Shown piece after piece: positions 45,315 through 55,060 of a stretch of DNA of 64,000 nucleotides. Under the pieces are notes generated by a model. The model had not been told where the DNA came from. It did not search any database and worked only from the letters and a program-made list of their open reading frames with translations. The stretch is from positions 1,426,001-1,490,000 of the forward strand of contig CBDCWA010000004.1 in assembly GCA_965223255.1 (NCBI GenBank), given 5' to 3'. Position numbers and translations under genes: made by a program. Numbering within the stretch: the first letter of the stretch is position 1; the number at the start of each line of letters is the position of its first letter. This DNA comes from CBDCWA01 sp965223255 (lineage in GTDB: Bacteria > Pseudomonadota > Alphaproteobacteria > Rhizobiales > Hyphomicrobiaceae).

Positions 45315-45328
45315 AACACACCCAATTT

Positions 45329-45607
45329 TCAAGACGAATCCTTGCGCCCGCCAAACGCCCCGATCAAGCGGGCGATCAACCAGATCGGAATTACGACCAC
45401 GGCGCCGACCAGAAAGTATTTGAACAACCACTCGACCCAGTCAAATCCGAAATCGTATAGCCGGCGCACGATAATATCGAGCCTATAAAGCAGATCGGCA
45501 GGCGTTATACCGATCGCCGACAACACAATCCCGACCACGATCGACAATATCACCAGGCGTATGAAGACGCCCCAAGGGTTGCCACCAAAGATCTGCTTAC
45601 TATCCAT
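45329..45607 (-). CDS. DUF6460 small membrane protein
   Basis: 92-aa protein with two hydrophobic segments (VFIRLVILSIVVGIVLSAIG and YFLVGAVVVIPIWLIARLIG) around a short amphipathic part. The opening GGNPWGVFIRLVILSIVVG and the closing VVIPIWLIARL fit DUF6460, a small inner-membrane family of alphaproteobacteria without known function. It is convergent with pyrD and separated from it by 14 bp, and divergent from the helicase gene. Confidence 0.87.
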   Translation of the reverse strand: MDSKQIFGGNPWGVFIRLVILSIVVGIVLSAIGITPADLLYRLDIIVRRLYDFGFDWVEWLFKYFLVGAVVVIPIWLIARLIGAFGGRKDSS

Positions 45608-45695
45608 CTACATCCCATCCAAATTCGCCCTGACGTCTCTGCCCTGTACATGATCTCCTTTTGCGTTTCTACCCCCGCCAGAGCATTCTAATCCA

Positions 45696-48278
45696 ATGGT
45701 AACACGAACCCGCAAAAGATCTGGTGCCAAATCAGCCGCGCCCAGCGCTGGCAAACAACAACGCAAAACAAGCCGGCCCCCTCTTCCGGCCCCGTTCACC
45801 GCCTGGTTCAAGCGTCGGGGCTGGCGCCCACGCACCCATCAATTGCAGGTTGTAGAACAAGCCGCCAAAGCTCGCTCCACTCTGCTTATTGCACCCACCG
45901 GCGCCGGCAAGACCTTGGCAGGCTTCCTACCAAGCCTGATTGCACTGTCGAAAGACCGCCCCCAACGTGTCGGCGCGGGGCTTCACACATTATACATATC
46001 GCCGCTAAAGGCTCTCGGTGTCGATATCGCCCGCAACCTGGCAACGCCCATTTCCGAAATCGGTCTCAATATCAAATTGGAAACACGTTCCGGCGATACC
46101 TCCACCGCCAAACGCCTGCGACAGCGTACCAAACCACCTGACATACTATTAACGACTCCGGAGCAGTTGGCGTTATTGCTGAGTTATCCCGATCCGGACT
46201 ACCTGTTTGCGGATCTCCGCTATGTCATTCTCGATGAATTGCACGCCCTTACACCGTCAAAGCGCGGTGATCTGCTAGCCCTCAACCTGGCCCGCCTCCA
46301 TGCACTGCCCCGGCCGCCGACCCTCATTGGTCTATCAGCAACGATCGCACGGCCGAGTGAATTGCGCGCCTTCCTCATGCCGCAACACTGCACCGACGAA
46401 GCGATCACACTTGCTGATCTCATTGACGTTGCGAATGTGACCAAACCTGAGATCCGCATTCTTGAAACGGAGGATCCTCTGCCCTGGGCCGGCCACACAT
46501 CGCGCTATGCGGTTCCAGAACTCTACAGGGAGATTATCAATAACAATCTGACTTTGCTGTTCGTCAACACCCGCAGCCAAGCCGAGCTCTTGTTCCAAGA
46601 ATTGTGGCACATCAACGACCAGCAATTAGCCATCGCCCTCCATCATGGTTCCCTCGATGCAACGCGGCGCAGGAAAGTTGAAGCGGCCATGGCTGCCGGT
46701 CAACTAAAGGCTGTGGTCTGCACCTCGACCTTGGATCTCGGCATCGATTGGGGAGATGTGGATCTTGTAATCAATGTCGGCGCCCCCAAAGGGGCAAGTC
46801 GCCTGATGCAGCGCATCGGCCGCGCCAATCATCGCCTTGAGGAGCCCTCACGTGCACTCCTCGTGCCATCAAATCGCTTCGAGGTCCTGGAGTGCCGCGC
46901 CGCACTTGATGCTGCCCACGACGGCACGCAGGACGTCATGGTCAACCGATCCGGCACACTTGATGTGCTCGCCCAGCACATTCTCGGCGTTGCAGCCAGT
47001 GGCCCTTTTGACCCCAACGTCCTGTTCAGCGAAGTTCGCCTGGCGCTGCCCTACGCGGCGCTGTCGCGCCAGCAGTTCGATCGCATCTTGGACTTTGTTT
47101 CGACCGGCGGCTATGCACTGCGCGCGTATGAGCGTTACGCAAAATTGCGCACTGAGGACGATGGGACCGTGCGCTTGTCCCATCCGCGGTTCGCCCAGAC
47201 CTATCGCACTAATATCGGCACCATCATCGATAGCCTGACCATGAAAGTTCGAATGGTCTCCGGGCGCACCCGCGCCAAAAGCCGCCTCAGTGGCGGCCGG
47301 ATCATGGGCGAAATCGATGAATGGTTCATCGCCGAATTGAGTATTGGCGATACGTTTGCGTTCGCCGGTGAAGTCGTACGCCTCGAAGGGCTCTCGGAAA
47401 CTGAGGTATTCGTATCGCGCGCAAATCATCCCAACCCACGCATCCCAAGTTATGGTGGTGGCAAATTCCCGCTCTCCACGCATTTGGCAGCGCGCGTTCG
47501 CGCAATGCTCGCCGATCCATCTACCTGGACCCGTCTACCGGCACCGGTTGCCGAGTGGCTGACCTACCAGCAGGAGCAGTCCGTAGCTCCCGCCGCTGAT
47601 GAAGTTCTGGTTGAAACGTTTATGCGTTCAAAGCGCCACTATATGATCGTGTATCCTTTCGAGGGCCGACTTGCACACCAGACGCTCGGCATGTTGTTGA
47701 CCCGACGCCTCAAGCGCTGGAAGGCCACCCCGCTTGGATTCGTCGCCAATGATTATGGCCTTGCCATTTGGGCCCGACGCAGCATCGCCGATATGATCTC
47801 TGCCTCAACATTCACGCTTGCGGACCTGTTTGACACCGACATGCTCGGCGATGACCTCGATGCGTGGCTCGCAGACTCGACCTTGATGAAACGCACATTC
47901 CGCCATTGTGCGATCATCGCGGGCCTCGTTGAAAAGCGCCATTTGGCGATCAAACGGACTGCGCGTCAGCAAACCATATCCGCCGATCTGATCTATGATG
48001 TCTTGCGCCGCCACGATCCGGAGCATGTCCTATTGGAGGCTGCATGGCGCGACGCTGCAACAGGCCTGTTGGACATTGCCCGTCTCGGCGATTTTCTCCA
48101 CCGGATCAAAGGTAACATTCGCTATCAGCCATTGCGCAATGTCTCGCCATTAGCCATACCGCTGTTATTGGAAATCGGTAAAGAACCTGTACACGCTACC
48201 AACGCTGACGATCTATTGCGTCAGTCTGCAGAGGCCATGTTGACATCTATCGGCGCGACAAGCGGGGAGAATTCATAA
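45696..48278 (+). CDS. Ligase-associated DNA-damage-response DEXH helicase (Lhr-type)
   Basis: 860-aa superfamily 2 helicase. Walker A is APTGAGKT at residues ~66-73, the DEAH-like box is LDELHAL near 177, motif III is LSATI, and the C-terminal helicase half has LLFVNTRSQAE, TSTLDLGIDWGDVDLV and QRIGRANHR. Beyond it is a long winged-helix and DUF4011-like C-terminal part characteristic of the Lhr family. In bacteria this form travels with the nuclease PdeM and an ATP-dependent ligase. PdeM follows directly, but no ligase or exonuclease gene is in view. Confidence 0.93.
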   Translation: MVTRTRKRSGAKSAAPSAGKQQRKTSRPPLPAPFTAWFKRRGWRPRTHQLQVVEQAAKARSTLLIAPTGAGKTLAGFLPSLIALSKDRPQRVGAGLHTLYISPLKALGVDIARNLATPISEIGLNIKLETRSGDTSTAKRLRQRTKPPDILLTTPEQLALLLSYPDPDYLFADLRYVILDELHALTPSKRGDLLALNLARLHALPRPPTLIGLSATIARPSELRAFLMPQHCTDEAITLADLIDVANVTKPEIRILETEDPLPWAGHTSRYAVPELYREIINNNLTLLFVNTRSQAELLFQELWHINDQQLAIALHHGSLDATRRRKVEAAMAAGQLKAVVCTSTLDLGIDWGDVDLVINVGAPKGASRLMQRIGRANHRLEEPSRALLVPSNRFEVLECRAALDAAHDGTQDVMVNRSGTLDVLAQHILGVAASGPFDPNVLFSEVRLALPYAALSRQQFDRILDFVSTGGYALRAYERYAKLRTEDDGTVRLSHPRFAQTYRTNIGTIIDSLTMKVRMVSGRTRAKSRLSGGRIMGEIDEWFIAELSIGDTFAFAGEVVRLEGLSETEVFVSRANHPNPRIPSYGGGKFPLSTHLAARVRAMLADPSTWTRLPAPVAEWLTYQQEQSVAPAADEVLVETFMRSKRHYMIVYPFEGRLAHQTLGMLLTRRLKRWKATPLGFVANDYGLAIWARRSIADMISASTFTLADLFDTDMLGDDLDAWLADSTLMKRTFRHCAIIAGLVEKRHLAIKRTARQQTISADLIYDVLRRHDPEHVLLEAAWRDAATGLLDIARLGDFLHRIKGNIRYQPLRNVSPLAIPLLLEIGKEPVHATNADDLLRQSAEAMLTSIGATSGENS

Positions 48279-49001
48279 ATGCTTGGGCCAAAACCCCAAC
48301 AATTCGATATGCGCGATTTCAAATCGCAACCGATCGCGTTGTGCGGCAAATCGTTTATTGCCGACGTCTCAGGTGCCCTTTATTGGCCAAGCGAACGCGC
48401 CCTCTTGGTCGCCGACATGCATCTCGAAAAAGGTTCAGCGTTCGCCGTAAAGGGTCAAATGGTTCCGCCTTACGACACTCGTGAGACATTGACCAAGCTT
48501 GCAGGCGCTATAGATAGGTACAATGTTGAAACCGTCATTGCACTTGGCGACAGCTTTCAGGATTCCGACGCGGCTTCGCGCATGGTCGACGAGGACCTGC
48601 GAGTCCTAAAGATCATTCAAGAGGGCCGCTTATGGCTGTGGATTACCGGCAATCACGACCCGGAGATATCTGATCATCTTGGTGGTCGGGTCTTGAGCGA
48701 AGTCGAAATCGAAGGCATTACACTGCGCCATCATCCCAAAGCCGGACAAATCACCCACGAAATCGCAGGCCACCTCCATCCTGCCGGCAAGCTTTCGGTC
48801 TACGGCACATCATTGCGCCGGCCCTGCTTCATTTCAAATCGACGGCGTTTGATACTTCCCGCTTTCGGCACCTATACCGGCGGTCTCAACGTCCTCGACG
48901 ATGCCTTTATGCCGCTTTTCAACAATGATGGCTTTTCGGTTTGGATGCTCGGCCATGACGGCTTGTATCCGGTAGCGACCCGCCAGCTGATACCGGACTG
49001 A
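48279..49001 (+). CDS. pdeM: Ligase-associated DNA-damage-response endonuclease PdeM
   Basis: 240-aa calcineurin-like metallo-phosphoesterase nuclease. Motifs in order: VADMHLEKG (D-x-H), ALGDSFQDSDA, TGNHDPEI and the late HEIAGHLHPAG, with GTYTGGLN near the C-terminus that is diagnostic of PdeM. Its ATG follows the helicase stop with no gap (TAA-ATG) and GGGGAGA lies upstream, so it is tightly coupled to the helicase. Together they are part of a mostly bacterial DNA-repair island; the other two usual members are absent here. Confidence 0.93.
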   Translation: MLGPKPQQFDMRDFKSQPIALCGKSFIADVSGALYWPSERALLVADMHLEKGSAFAVKGQMVPPYDTRETLTKLAGAIDRYNVETVIALGDSFQDSDAASRMVDEDLRVLKIIQEGRLWLWITGNHDPEISDHLGGRVLSEVEIEGITLRHHPKAGQITHEIAGHLHPAGKLSVYGTSLRRPCFISNRRRLILPAFGTYTGGLNVLDDAFMPLFNNDGFSVWMLGHDGLYPVATRQLIPD

Positions 49002-49008
49002 TAGTGCT

Positions 49009-49875
49009 CTAGCTACGGGCTCTGTCGAAGAATGTGGATGCCAACAGTCCAGCACACACCGACAGGAATACGGTAAAGACACCGTAGATAAACGGGAACG
49101 AAAACGCAAAAGTATGCAGGAGGGCTTCGAGCCCCTCACGCTGCAAATTGACCTGCGTTTGCAGCTGACTGAGCATCTTGCCCTTTCGAAACAGATAGAC
49201 TCTGGCGTCCATCGGGCCAACCGGAACATTTGCCGGCAGCGCAATCGTTGCCCGGAACAAGCTCGTACCGACAAACACGACCCCGAATTCTTCTTCCCGG
49301 TAGAGTTTTTCCCGCCGCTTCAGCCGAATAACCGATGACCGGAAATCGCGGGCTTCGGTTGCGGTAATATTGTCCTGGGGCCTTTCCGCAGGCACCATTT
49401 GAACATGCTGAAAACCGATCTGATGCGTCTTTAGAAGGGTATCGTCGGCAATCTCATCAATCGGCCGCGTCGATGCAATTGCATAATAACTTGGTACCGT
49501 TTCGTAGGCCTGAGCCCTAGCATTAATCCACATTCCTGCGATATTTTCTTTGCGGCGCGCCACCAGTTTTTGATTTGCCCCCTCAACAACAATTACGATG
49601 TCATAGGCATCACTCCCCGCATGCTTGGCACCGTCAATAGCTCCAAAGACAACGATCTCGGTTCCCGTAAAGCTCGACGTCACCGCGACGCTTCGTGTCG
49701 AGACATCGGCTTGCACAGTCTCAGGCCGCCCCTGGTCACCCGGCGGTGACTGGGCCACTTGCGCATAGACATTGTGCGCACCAGCAACGAGCACAAAGCC
49801 GATCATCCATAGACTCAAGCAAGAGCGCGCAATGGATCTGGCCGTCAGCCGTGCGAATGTGAGATGCCGGCTCAT
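49009..49875 (-). CDS. TIGR02186-family membrane protein
   Basis: 288-aa protein with a signal peptide or N-terminal anchor (LWMIGFVLVAGAHNVYAQ) and a C-terminal membrane segment (FIYGVFTVFLSVCAGLLAS). The mature domain contains TEIVVFGAIDGAK and GLFR-like SLFRATIALPANVPVGPMDARVYLF, a pattern of TIGR02186, a family restricted largely to alphaproteobacteria and almost always beside a TSUP transporter. ATG 49875 is chosen because it overlaps the stop of the transporter gene (TGATG). Its role is unknown; a partner of the transporter is likely. Confidence 0.9.
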   Translation of the reverse strand: MSRHLTFARLTARSIARSCLSLWMIGFVLVAGAHNVYAQVAQSPPGDQGRPETVQADVSTRSVAVTSSFTGTEIVVFGAIDGAKHAGSDAYDIVIVVEGANQKLVARRKENIAGMWINARAQAYETVPSYYAIASTRPIDEIADDTLLKTHQIGFQHVQMVPAERPQDNITATEARDFRSSVIRLKRREKLYREEEFGVVFVGTSLFRATIALPANVPVGPMDARVYLFRKGKMLSQLQTQVNLQREGLEALLHTFAFSFPFIYGVFTVFLSVCAGLLASTFFDRARS

Positions 49876-50804
49876 CAATGCCCACCTCCGAATAACGGGC
49901 TAATGGAGTAGAGTTCCGTCGGCATAACGACCAGGCTCCAAGCCATTCGGGCACATACCAGGAGTACCAAGGCTGCAAGCAGGAAGCGCAGCTGCTCGCC
50001 CCGCAGCTTTTCGCCCACCAACACGCCGAACTGTGCGCCTATAACCCCGCCGATCATCAAAATCAGCGCCAAAACGAAATCAACTGTCTGGTTCTGGGTG
50101 GCATGCAGGATGGTGGTAAAGCCGGTGACAAATACGATCTGAAACAACGACGTGCCAACGACAACATTGGTTGGCATTCTCAACAGATAGATCATCGCCG
50201 GCACCAGCACGAAACCGCCGCCAACCCCCATTATTGCGGCTAGAAAACCGACAAACGAGCCGATGACGAATGGTGGCACGGCACTGATATAGAGCTTGGA
50301 GCGCCGAAACCGCATTTTCAGCGGCAGCCCATGAATCCAGCCGTGTTGGCCGGGCTTCCGCCCGGAACCGGTCTGACCGGACCGCGCCTGGCGGATAGCG
50401 TTGATGCTTTCAATAAACATCAGGCTGCCAATAATGCCGAGGAAGGTGACGTAGCTCAAAGTGACAAACAGCTCGAATTGACCAGCCTGGCGCAACACCT
50501 TGACCATCTGCACACCGATGGCCGAGCCGAGCACACCACCCAAGAGCAGGACAGTCCCCATCGTCAGGTCGACATTCCGCCTGCGCCACTGCGCCACTGC
50601 GCCTGACACCGACGAGGCGACGATCTGTGCTGCTTCGGTGCCAACCGCCACGGCAGGCGGAATTCCAGAAAAAATGAGCATCGGCGTCATCAAGAAGCCG
50701 CCGCCGACTCCAAACATGCCGGACAGGAAGCCAACCGAAGCGCCCATGCCTAAAAAGACAAAGACGTTGGCGGACATTTCCGCAATCGGCAGGTAAAAAT
50801 TCAT
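49875..50804 (-). CDS. TauE/SafE (TSUP) family transporter
   Basis: 309-aa inner-membrane protein with two halves, each with the family's glycine pattern: FLSGMFGVGGGFLMTPML and FLAAIMGVGGGFVLVPAMI. It is joined by a one-base overlap to the TIGR02186 gene downstream, an association kept in many alphaproteobacteria, so they probably form one transport unit for sulfur compounds or an organic anion. ATG 50804 gives a normal N-terminus; a GTG six codons earlier is also open. It is distinct from the TSUP gene at 11786. Confidence 0.92.
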   Translation of the reverse strand: MNFYLPIAEMSANVFVFLGMGASVGFLSGMFGVGGGFLMTPMLIFSGIPPAVAVGTEAAQIVASSVSGAVAQWRRRNVDLTMGTVLLLGGVLGSAIGVQMVKVLRQAGQFELFVTLSYVTFLGIIGSLMFIESINAIRQARSGQTGSGRKPGQHGWIHGLPLKMRFRRSKLYISAVPPFVIGSFVGFLAAIMGVGGGFVLVPAMIYLLRMPTNVVVGTSLFQIVFVTGFTTILHATQNQTVDFVLALILMIGGVIGAQFGVLVGEKLRGEQLRFLLAALVLLVCARMAWSLVVMPTELYSISPLFGGGH

Positions 50805-50993
50805 ATCTTGCCTAGGCCGCACCGCCCTTATCAGGGCCGAAAAAGGTTTTGTACAGGGCGCCGGCCACGCACCGAATTGCAGCAGCGTTCAGCGTCTCAC
50901 GCGACGAGCATAAAGCGTGTGGCATAAGCTTGGGTCAATGGCTAATTGAAGTCTTATCCATAGCAGACCAGAAGTGTTGCGAAAAGCCATCTG

Positions 50994-51027
50994 ATCGCCC
51001 CGCCGCCTACGAATAGGCCGCGGCGAT
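50994..51027. terminator. Strong inverted repeat downstream of the Sel1 gene
   Basis: An outer stem ATCGCC/GGCGAT and an inner stem GCCTA/TAGGC around a CGAA loop, with a small interior mismatch, lie in the 385-bp gap between the Sel1 gene and the transporter gene. Read on the minus strand it would follow the Sel1 stop by ~160 bases. No T-run follows directly, so termination is plausible but not certain. The rest of the gap (50805-51188) shows no gene. Confidence 0.4.
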
Positions 51028-51188
51028 TGTCAGATAATCAATTGAAAAAGCAACTGCCGAGCTTTTGCGTGGGACAATTCGTCCACCCGAACGGCATACG
51101 TACTGCGACAATCGAGCGGCTCTCACGAAGGGGCTGCGGCCGCCCTGCCCGCTATCCAAGCGCGGATCGATGAGGACCTTACCTCGGA

Positions 51189-53891
51189 TCAGCGCTTTGT
51201 GCTGCTGCTTCGCACATTAGTGCGCCGTTGCCATAACGCGCCGGCAGCATGTGCGTCATTAGCAATTGCCGGTGCGCCGCGGCGCTGCCAACCTGCAACC
51301 GCCTTTTTCGCAATGGCCAACTGAGCTGTGGTCAGCTCAGCCTTGGTCTTTGCAAGACGCCGCTTGGCATCTTCATCGCCATCATTGGCCGCTAGTGCGA
51401 ACCACTTATAGGCGAGGATCAGATCACGGGGCACCCCAAGACCACTGCCGAGCAAGATTGCCAAATTGAACTGGCTATCGCGAAGCCCGTGCATTGCCGC
51501 TTTATTGAACCATTCAGCAGCCCGCTTGTAGTCGGGCTGACGTTTCTGGCTCATGGTCGCCAACACGCCCAGGTTATGCATCGCCTTGACGTTGCCGTTG
51601 GCCGCCGCCCGCGCATACCAATTGCGCGCGCGTTCCAGGTCGAAACTGACGCCAACACCACGTTCATAAAACGCGGCAAGGCGATATTGGGCAATGGCAA
51701 AACCCTGCGAAGCCGAGCGCTGATACCATTTCAACGCCTGATCCAAATCTTGTGGCACCCCTTTGCCCTCGGCGAAGCGTGCGCCAATCTCGAACTGCGC
51801 GGAGGGATCACCATTGGCTGCCGCCAGGCGCAGCGACAATGGCCCAATCAAGGCGGGTGGCAAGGTAAGCTTCGAGACCCCCTTTCGGTCAGTCGATTTT
51901 GAGGAGGCAGCGAACCGACCGTCGCCATCAGCTGTGAGCGCTGCCTTTACAGGCTCTATCGCTGGCGTATTGTTTTCATCGCCAGCACTGGTTTGCACAG
52001 GCTGTGTCTTTGCCGGCGCCGTAGCCTTGGCAACTGCCGGCTGTGCCTTGGTACCGTCCGCCTTGACCACAGCGCTGGCCTTCGCCAACTCGCCAACACG
52101 GCCGTCGGCCATGCTCTGACGCAGCTGCCCACCATCAAATATCCCGTGGATTAGAAAACCACCAATGAGCCCAACCACAATGATAGAGCCGATCACCGAG
52201 CGCGATCCACGCCGTTTGGCCGCTGATTTTTGCGTCTTGTTTTTTGATTTGGAAAAAAGCTTGCCGAGACCGAACAGATTGAGCTTTTTATCGTCCTTCT
52301 GGTGATCCGCATTGGCGCGCTCGCGAGCAGCTTGTTGGGCTGCCCGGCGTGCCGCCTCAACCATTGACGCGTGCCGCCCAGCCGGAACATCTCCGGTAGG
52401 CTCCTTCTCCAGCGTCTCGGTCTTTTTTGTTTCGACGGTTGGCTTCTCTGCATCGTCTGAATCAGCCGGCAACAGAGGTTTCTCAACAATCTCTTCGATA
52501 TCGCTTTCGAGAGTCACCGCAACCGGCAGCTCATTGCCGGCTGTTTGGCGCTCAAGCTCTAGAGCATAATCATCCAGGCACAGCGCATCGCACTCTGTTG
52601 CAGAGGCCAGAGGATCGGCCACTGGCGCTTTTTCCCGGTCGGCGACCGGTACCTGCTCGGGCACAGGCGCCTCAGCGGTTGGACGGCTCTGTACATCTGC
52701 CGATGCCAACACTTCATTGGCCGGCATGTGCCCTCCGAGAGCAATATAACGCCGGTCTATGTCATCAACGCGATCCAACAGCCGGATCAGCGCCTGCTGC
52801 ATGGTGTCCAGCATCATATTGGTATGTTCTTCGCCGTCGCGCGCATCACTGATGAACTGGCGGACCATAGCGTTCAGATCACCTTCACCATTCTCGTCGG
52901 AGTTCGTCAGCCCATCGCTGACGGCAGCACGCGCACCGATGGATTGGCCCAATTGTTCAGCAATGTAGTTGACGTCCTCTTCACTCAGTCGCAGCGCTTT
53001 CGCGTCCCCGCCGACGTCATCTTCAGGAATCCGCGCCGCCAGAAGCCGCAATTCCTGTTCGACACTATCCAAGCGACCAAGCTTGTCGTGAACGCCATTT
53101 AGCTGATCACCAAGTTCATGAAGTTGGGCGCGCACACCTGCCCCTGAGAAGTCCTCCAACGTGCGGGCGCTGGATTGAACCCGAGCCTCCAACTGTCCGA
53201 GGCGAATTTCGACCGAATCCAATGTTTCATTGGTGGCCATGGCCGCGATCACCCGATCAAGCCGATCGACAACGGCGTCGATCCAAACATCGTTGGGCTT
53301 ATTCTCCGCTGATTCCGGACGCTTTGCCACCGACTCTTTCTCGATCTGCGCCGCTTCTGCACCAACCATTGTATCCGGCACCGGGACCGATCGATCCGCT
53401 TCGCCTTCCTCATAGGCTCTGGCCAATGCTTCGGCTTGCGCTTGATCCCAAATCGAATCGGCTTCGACTTCCGAGGCCCGCACACTTTGCTCAATTTGGC
53501 GGACGTCGATAGCCGCGCTTCCGCTCGAATGTGCTGTCGCCGAATCCTCGGGCTGGACCTGTTGATTTGCAGCTACAGCTTGCGCCGCCGCCGGCAAAAC
53601 CGTACCGCCGTGACTGACAGGCGGTCCTAGAGCGTCGCGCGCACCCGCCATGGGGTCGTCAGGCGTATCCTCGACCGGCTGATAAATGCTCTCGTTGTCT
53701 TGCACCGGCGCACTGCAGTGATCTTGACCGCTATCGGAGTGGTCTTGCTGCCGATCGGTGGCCTCCAAGCGGTCGGCGATTGCGCGCAAAATGAGGTCCA
53801 AGTCTTCCCGTGTTGCAGGACCCACGTCCTTGCGTTCAGGCGCAGTTGGCTCGGACCCTTCTCCACCTCCATCGTTATGGTGCGCAGACAT
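51189..53891 (-). CDS. PodJ-like transmembrane protein with Sel1 repeats
   Basis: 900-aa protein. Residues 1-560 are acidic, low-complexity and partly coiled-coil (cytoplasmic), with a region that resembles a polarity factor scaffold. One membrane segment lies at ~563-585 (SVIGSIIVVGLIGGFLIHGIF). After a flexible linker, residues ~680-855 form about four Sel1 repeats (e.g. PSAQFEIGARFAEGKGVPQD) in the periplasm. This order matches PodJ-type polar localization factors of alphaproteobacteria, but the peptidoglycan-binding end of PodJ is absent. ATG 53891 follows GGGGGA; TTG 53903 is possible. Confidence 0.78.
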   Translation of the reverse strand: MSAHHNDGGGEGSEPTAPERKDVGPATREDLDLILRAIADRLEATDRQQDHSDSGQDHCSAPVQDNESIYQPVEDTPDDPMAGARDALGPPVSHGGTVLPAAAQAVAANQQVQPEDSATAHSSGSAAIDVRQIEQSVRASEVEADSIWDQAQAEALARAYEEGEADRSVPVPDTMVGAEAAQIEKESVAKRPESAENKPNDVWIDAVVDRLDRVIAAMATNETLDSVEIRLGQLEARVQSSARTLEDFSGAGVRAQLHELGDQLNGVHDKLGRLDSVEQELRLLAARIPEDDVGGDAKALRLSEEDVNYIAEQLGQSIGARAAVSDGLTNSDENGEGDLNAMVRQFISDARDGEEHTNMMLDTMQQALIRLLDRVDDIDRRYIALGGHMPANEVLASADVQSRPTAEAPVPEQVPVADREKAPVADPLASATECDALCLDDYALELERQTAGNELPVAVTLESDIEEIVEKPLLPADSDDAEKPTVETKKTETLEKEPTGDVPAGRHASMVEAARRAAQQAARERANADHQKDDKKLNLFGLGKLFSKSKNKTQKSAAKRRGSRSVIGSIIVVGLIGGFLIHGIFDGGQLRQSMADGRVGELAKASAVVKADGTKAQPAVAKATAPAKTQPVQTSAGDENNTPAIEPVKAALTADGDGRFAASSKSTDRKGVSKLTLPPALIGPLSLRLAAANGDPSAQFEIGARFAEGKGVPQDLDQALKWYQRSASQGFAIAQYRLAAFYERGVGVSFDLERARNWYARAAANGNVKAMHNLGVLATMSQKRQPDYKRAAEWFNKAAMHGLRDSQFNLAILLGSGLGVPRDLILAYKWFALAANDGDEDAKRRLAKTKAELTTAQLAIAKKAVAGWQRRGAPAIANDAHAAGALWQRRTNVRSSSTKR

Positions 53892-54097
53892 TCTGTCCCC
53901 CAAGACATTTGCTCAATTCGCCATGCTTGAGACCCGGATCGCCAGTGCGTTTTGCTGCGACGGCAATCGGGAATGGATCTTGCCACGCAGTGAAACCACA
54001 CATGACGCAACACGAGCCACAATCTGAACACCAACACTCTCAGCCCCTGGTAAACGGGAGGTTAAATCTTTGATCGCCAGATCATGAAAGGAAGAAA

Positions 54098-54313
54098 ATG
54101 AACAAAAAGCAGAACTATTCAGTACGAAATCGGCCCATCTACGGTCATAAATTGTCGCAACTGAACGAAATGATGCTGCCAATTGGAAGAAAAACATCGA
54201 TCAAAAATAAGATAAGCGAATCACCACCCCGTTTGGCTGGCAGCACATCCGCCCGGCGCCTATCTATAGTTAAGCAAACGAGGCTGGCCGCAACCTTGTG
54301 CATGCCAACTTGA
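54098..54313 (+). CDS. Possible small basic protein, 71 aa
   Basis: Not recognised. The ATG is preceded by AAAGGA at five bases, a good ribosome site. The product is Lys/Arg-rich (MNKKQNYSVRNRPIYGHKLS start, then GRKTSIKNKISES) without hydrophobic segments. It sits in a 570-bp gap between two divergent genes and its codon use is AT-richer than its neighbours, so it may be a real small nucleic-acid-binding protein or chance. The rest of the gap holds no other supported gene. Confidence 0.3.
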   Translation: MNKKQNYSVRNRPIYGHKLSQLNEMMLPIGRKTSIKNKISESPPRLAGSTSARRLSIVKQTRLAATLCMPT

Positions 54314-54461
54314 GCCCCAATTGAGCTCCGACCCGTACCATGACGCCAATCAAATTATCGAAGAGTTCCAGCAGTTACCCTTGTTCTGCACCTTGCTGCG
54401 ACCAATTGACAGCACGGTACAGTCGTGCCGTCACCACATCAGAGATAGGGAGCCCCTACGC

Positions 54462-54920
54462 ATGAAAGCCATGGTCAACATCTGTCTGGTGATCCTGTTC
54501 TTGGCTGCATCGAGCGCCGACCTCTCGGCAGCCGGCCGCTACACAATGCATCGCGCCAAAGACGGCAGCATGATCCGCCTGGATACCCAGACCGGCATAA
54601 TGTCTCGGTGCAGCAACAACAATGGCGCGTGGCAGTGCACGCCCATGAAAGAGAGTGAAACGGCGGTCAACCAGGAACTCGATCGCTTAAGGCGCGAAAA
54701 CAAGCGTCTGAAAGCGGATGTAAAAGAACTCGAGGGATTGGCATTTCCCGGTGGCAAGAAGGATACCGGCAAACCGCAAGGCAAGGTGCAGCTACCAAGC
54801 GAGCAGGATCTCGACAAGATGATGACCTATTTCCAGCGGATGTTCCGAAAATTCAAGGACAAGCTGAAGGAATTTGAAGACAAACCTGGGAACTCGCCAA
54901 AGAATTCCACGCCCTTGTGA
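54462..54920 (+). CDS. Small secreted coiled-coil protein
   Basis: 152-aa protein with a signal peptide (residues ~1-23, MKAMVNICLVILFLAASS start, ending LSAA-GRY). The mature start GRYTMHRAKDGSMIRLDTQTG, a Cys pair (SRCSNNNGAWQCTP) and a following helix ELDRLRRENKRLKADVKELE form a coiled coil. This layout recurs in Hyphomicrobiales and has no assigned function. ATG 54462 gives the signal peptide and follows GGGAG; the frame is open further upstream. It is a lone gene. Confidence 0.75.
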   Translation: MKAMVNICLVILFLAASSADLSAAGRYTMHRAKDGSMIRLDTQTGIMSRCSNNNGAWQCTPMKESETAVNQELDRLRRENKRLKADVKELEGLAFPGGKKDTGKPQGKVQLPSEQDLDKMMTYFQRMFRKFKDKLKEFEDKPGNSPKNSTPL

Positions 54921-55060
54921 TCGTCTTCTGTAACGGGCCTGGCTGCCATCATGGCAATTAGGCCAACCTGTTGTTGATTGGATTGAGCGCGATCGCCGCT
55001 GACCCGCCGCGTGCAACGATCATCAACCGACTTTCACGCCTCACCCACAATCGATAGGCT

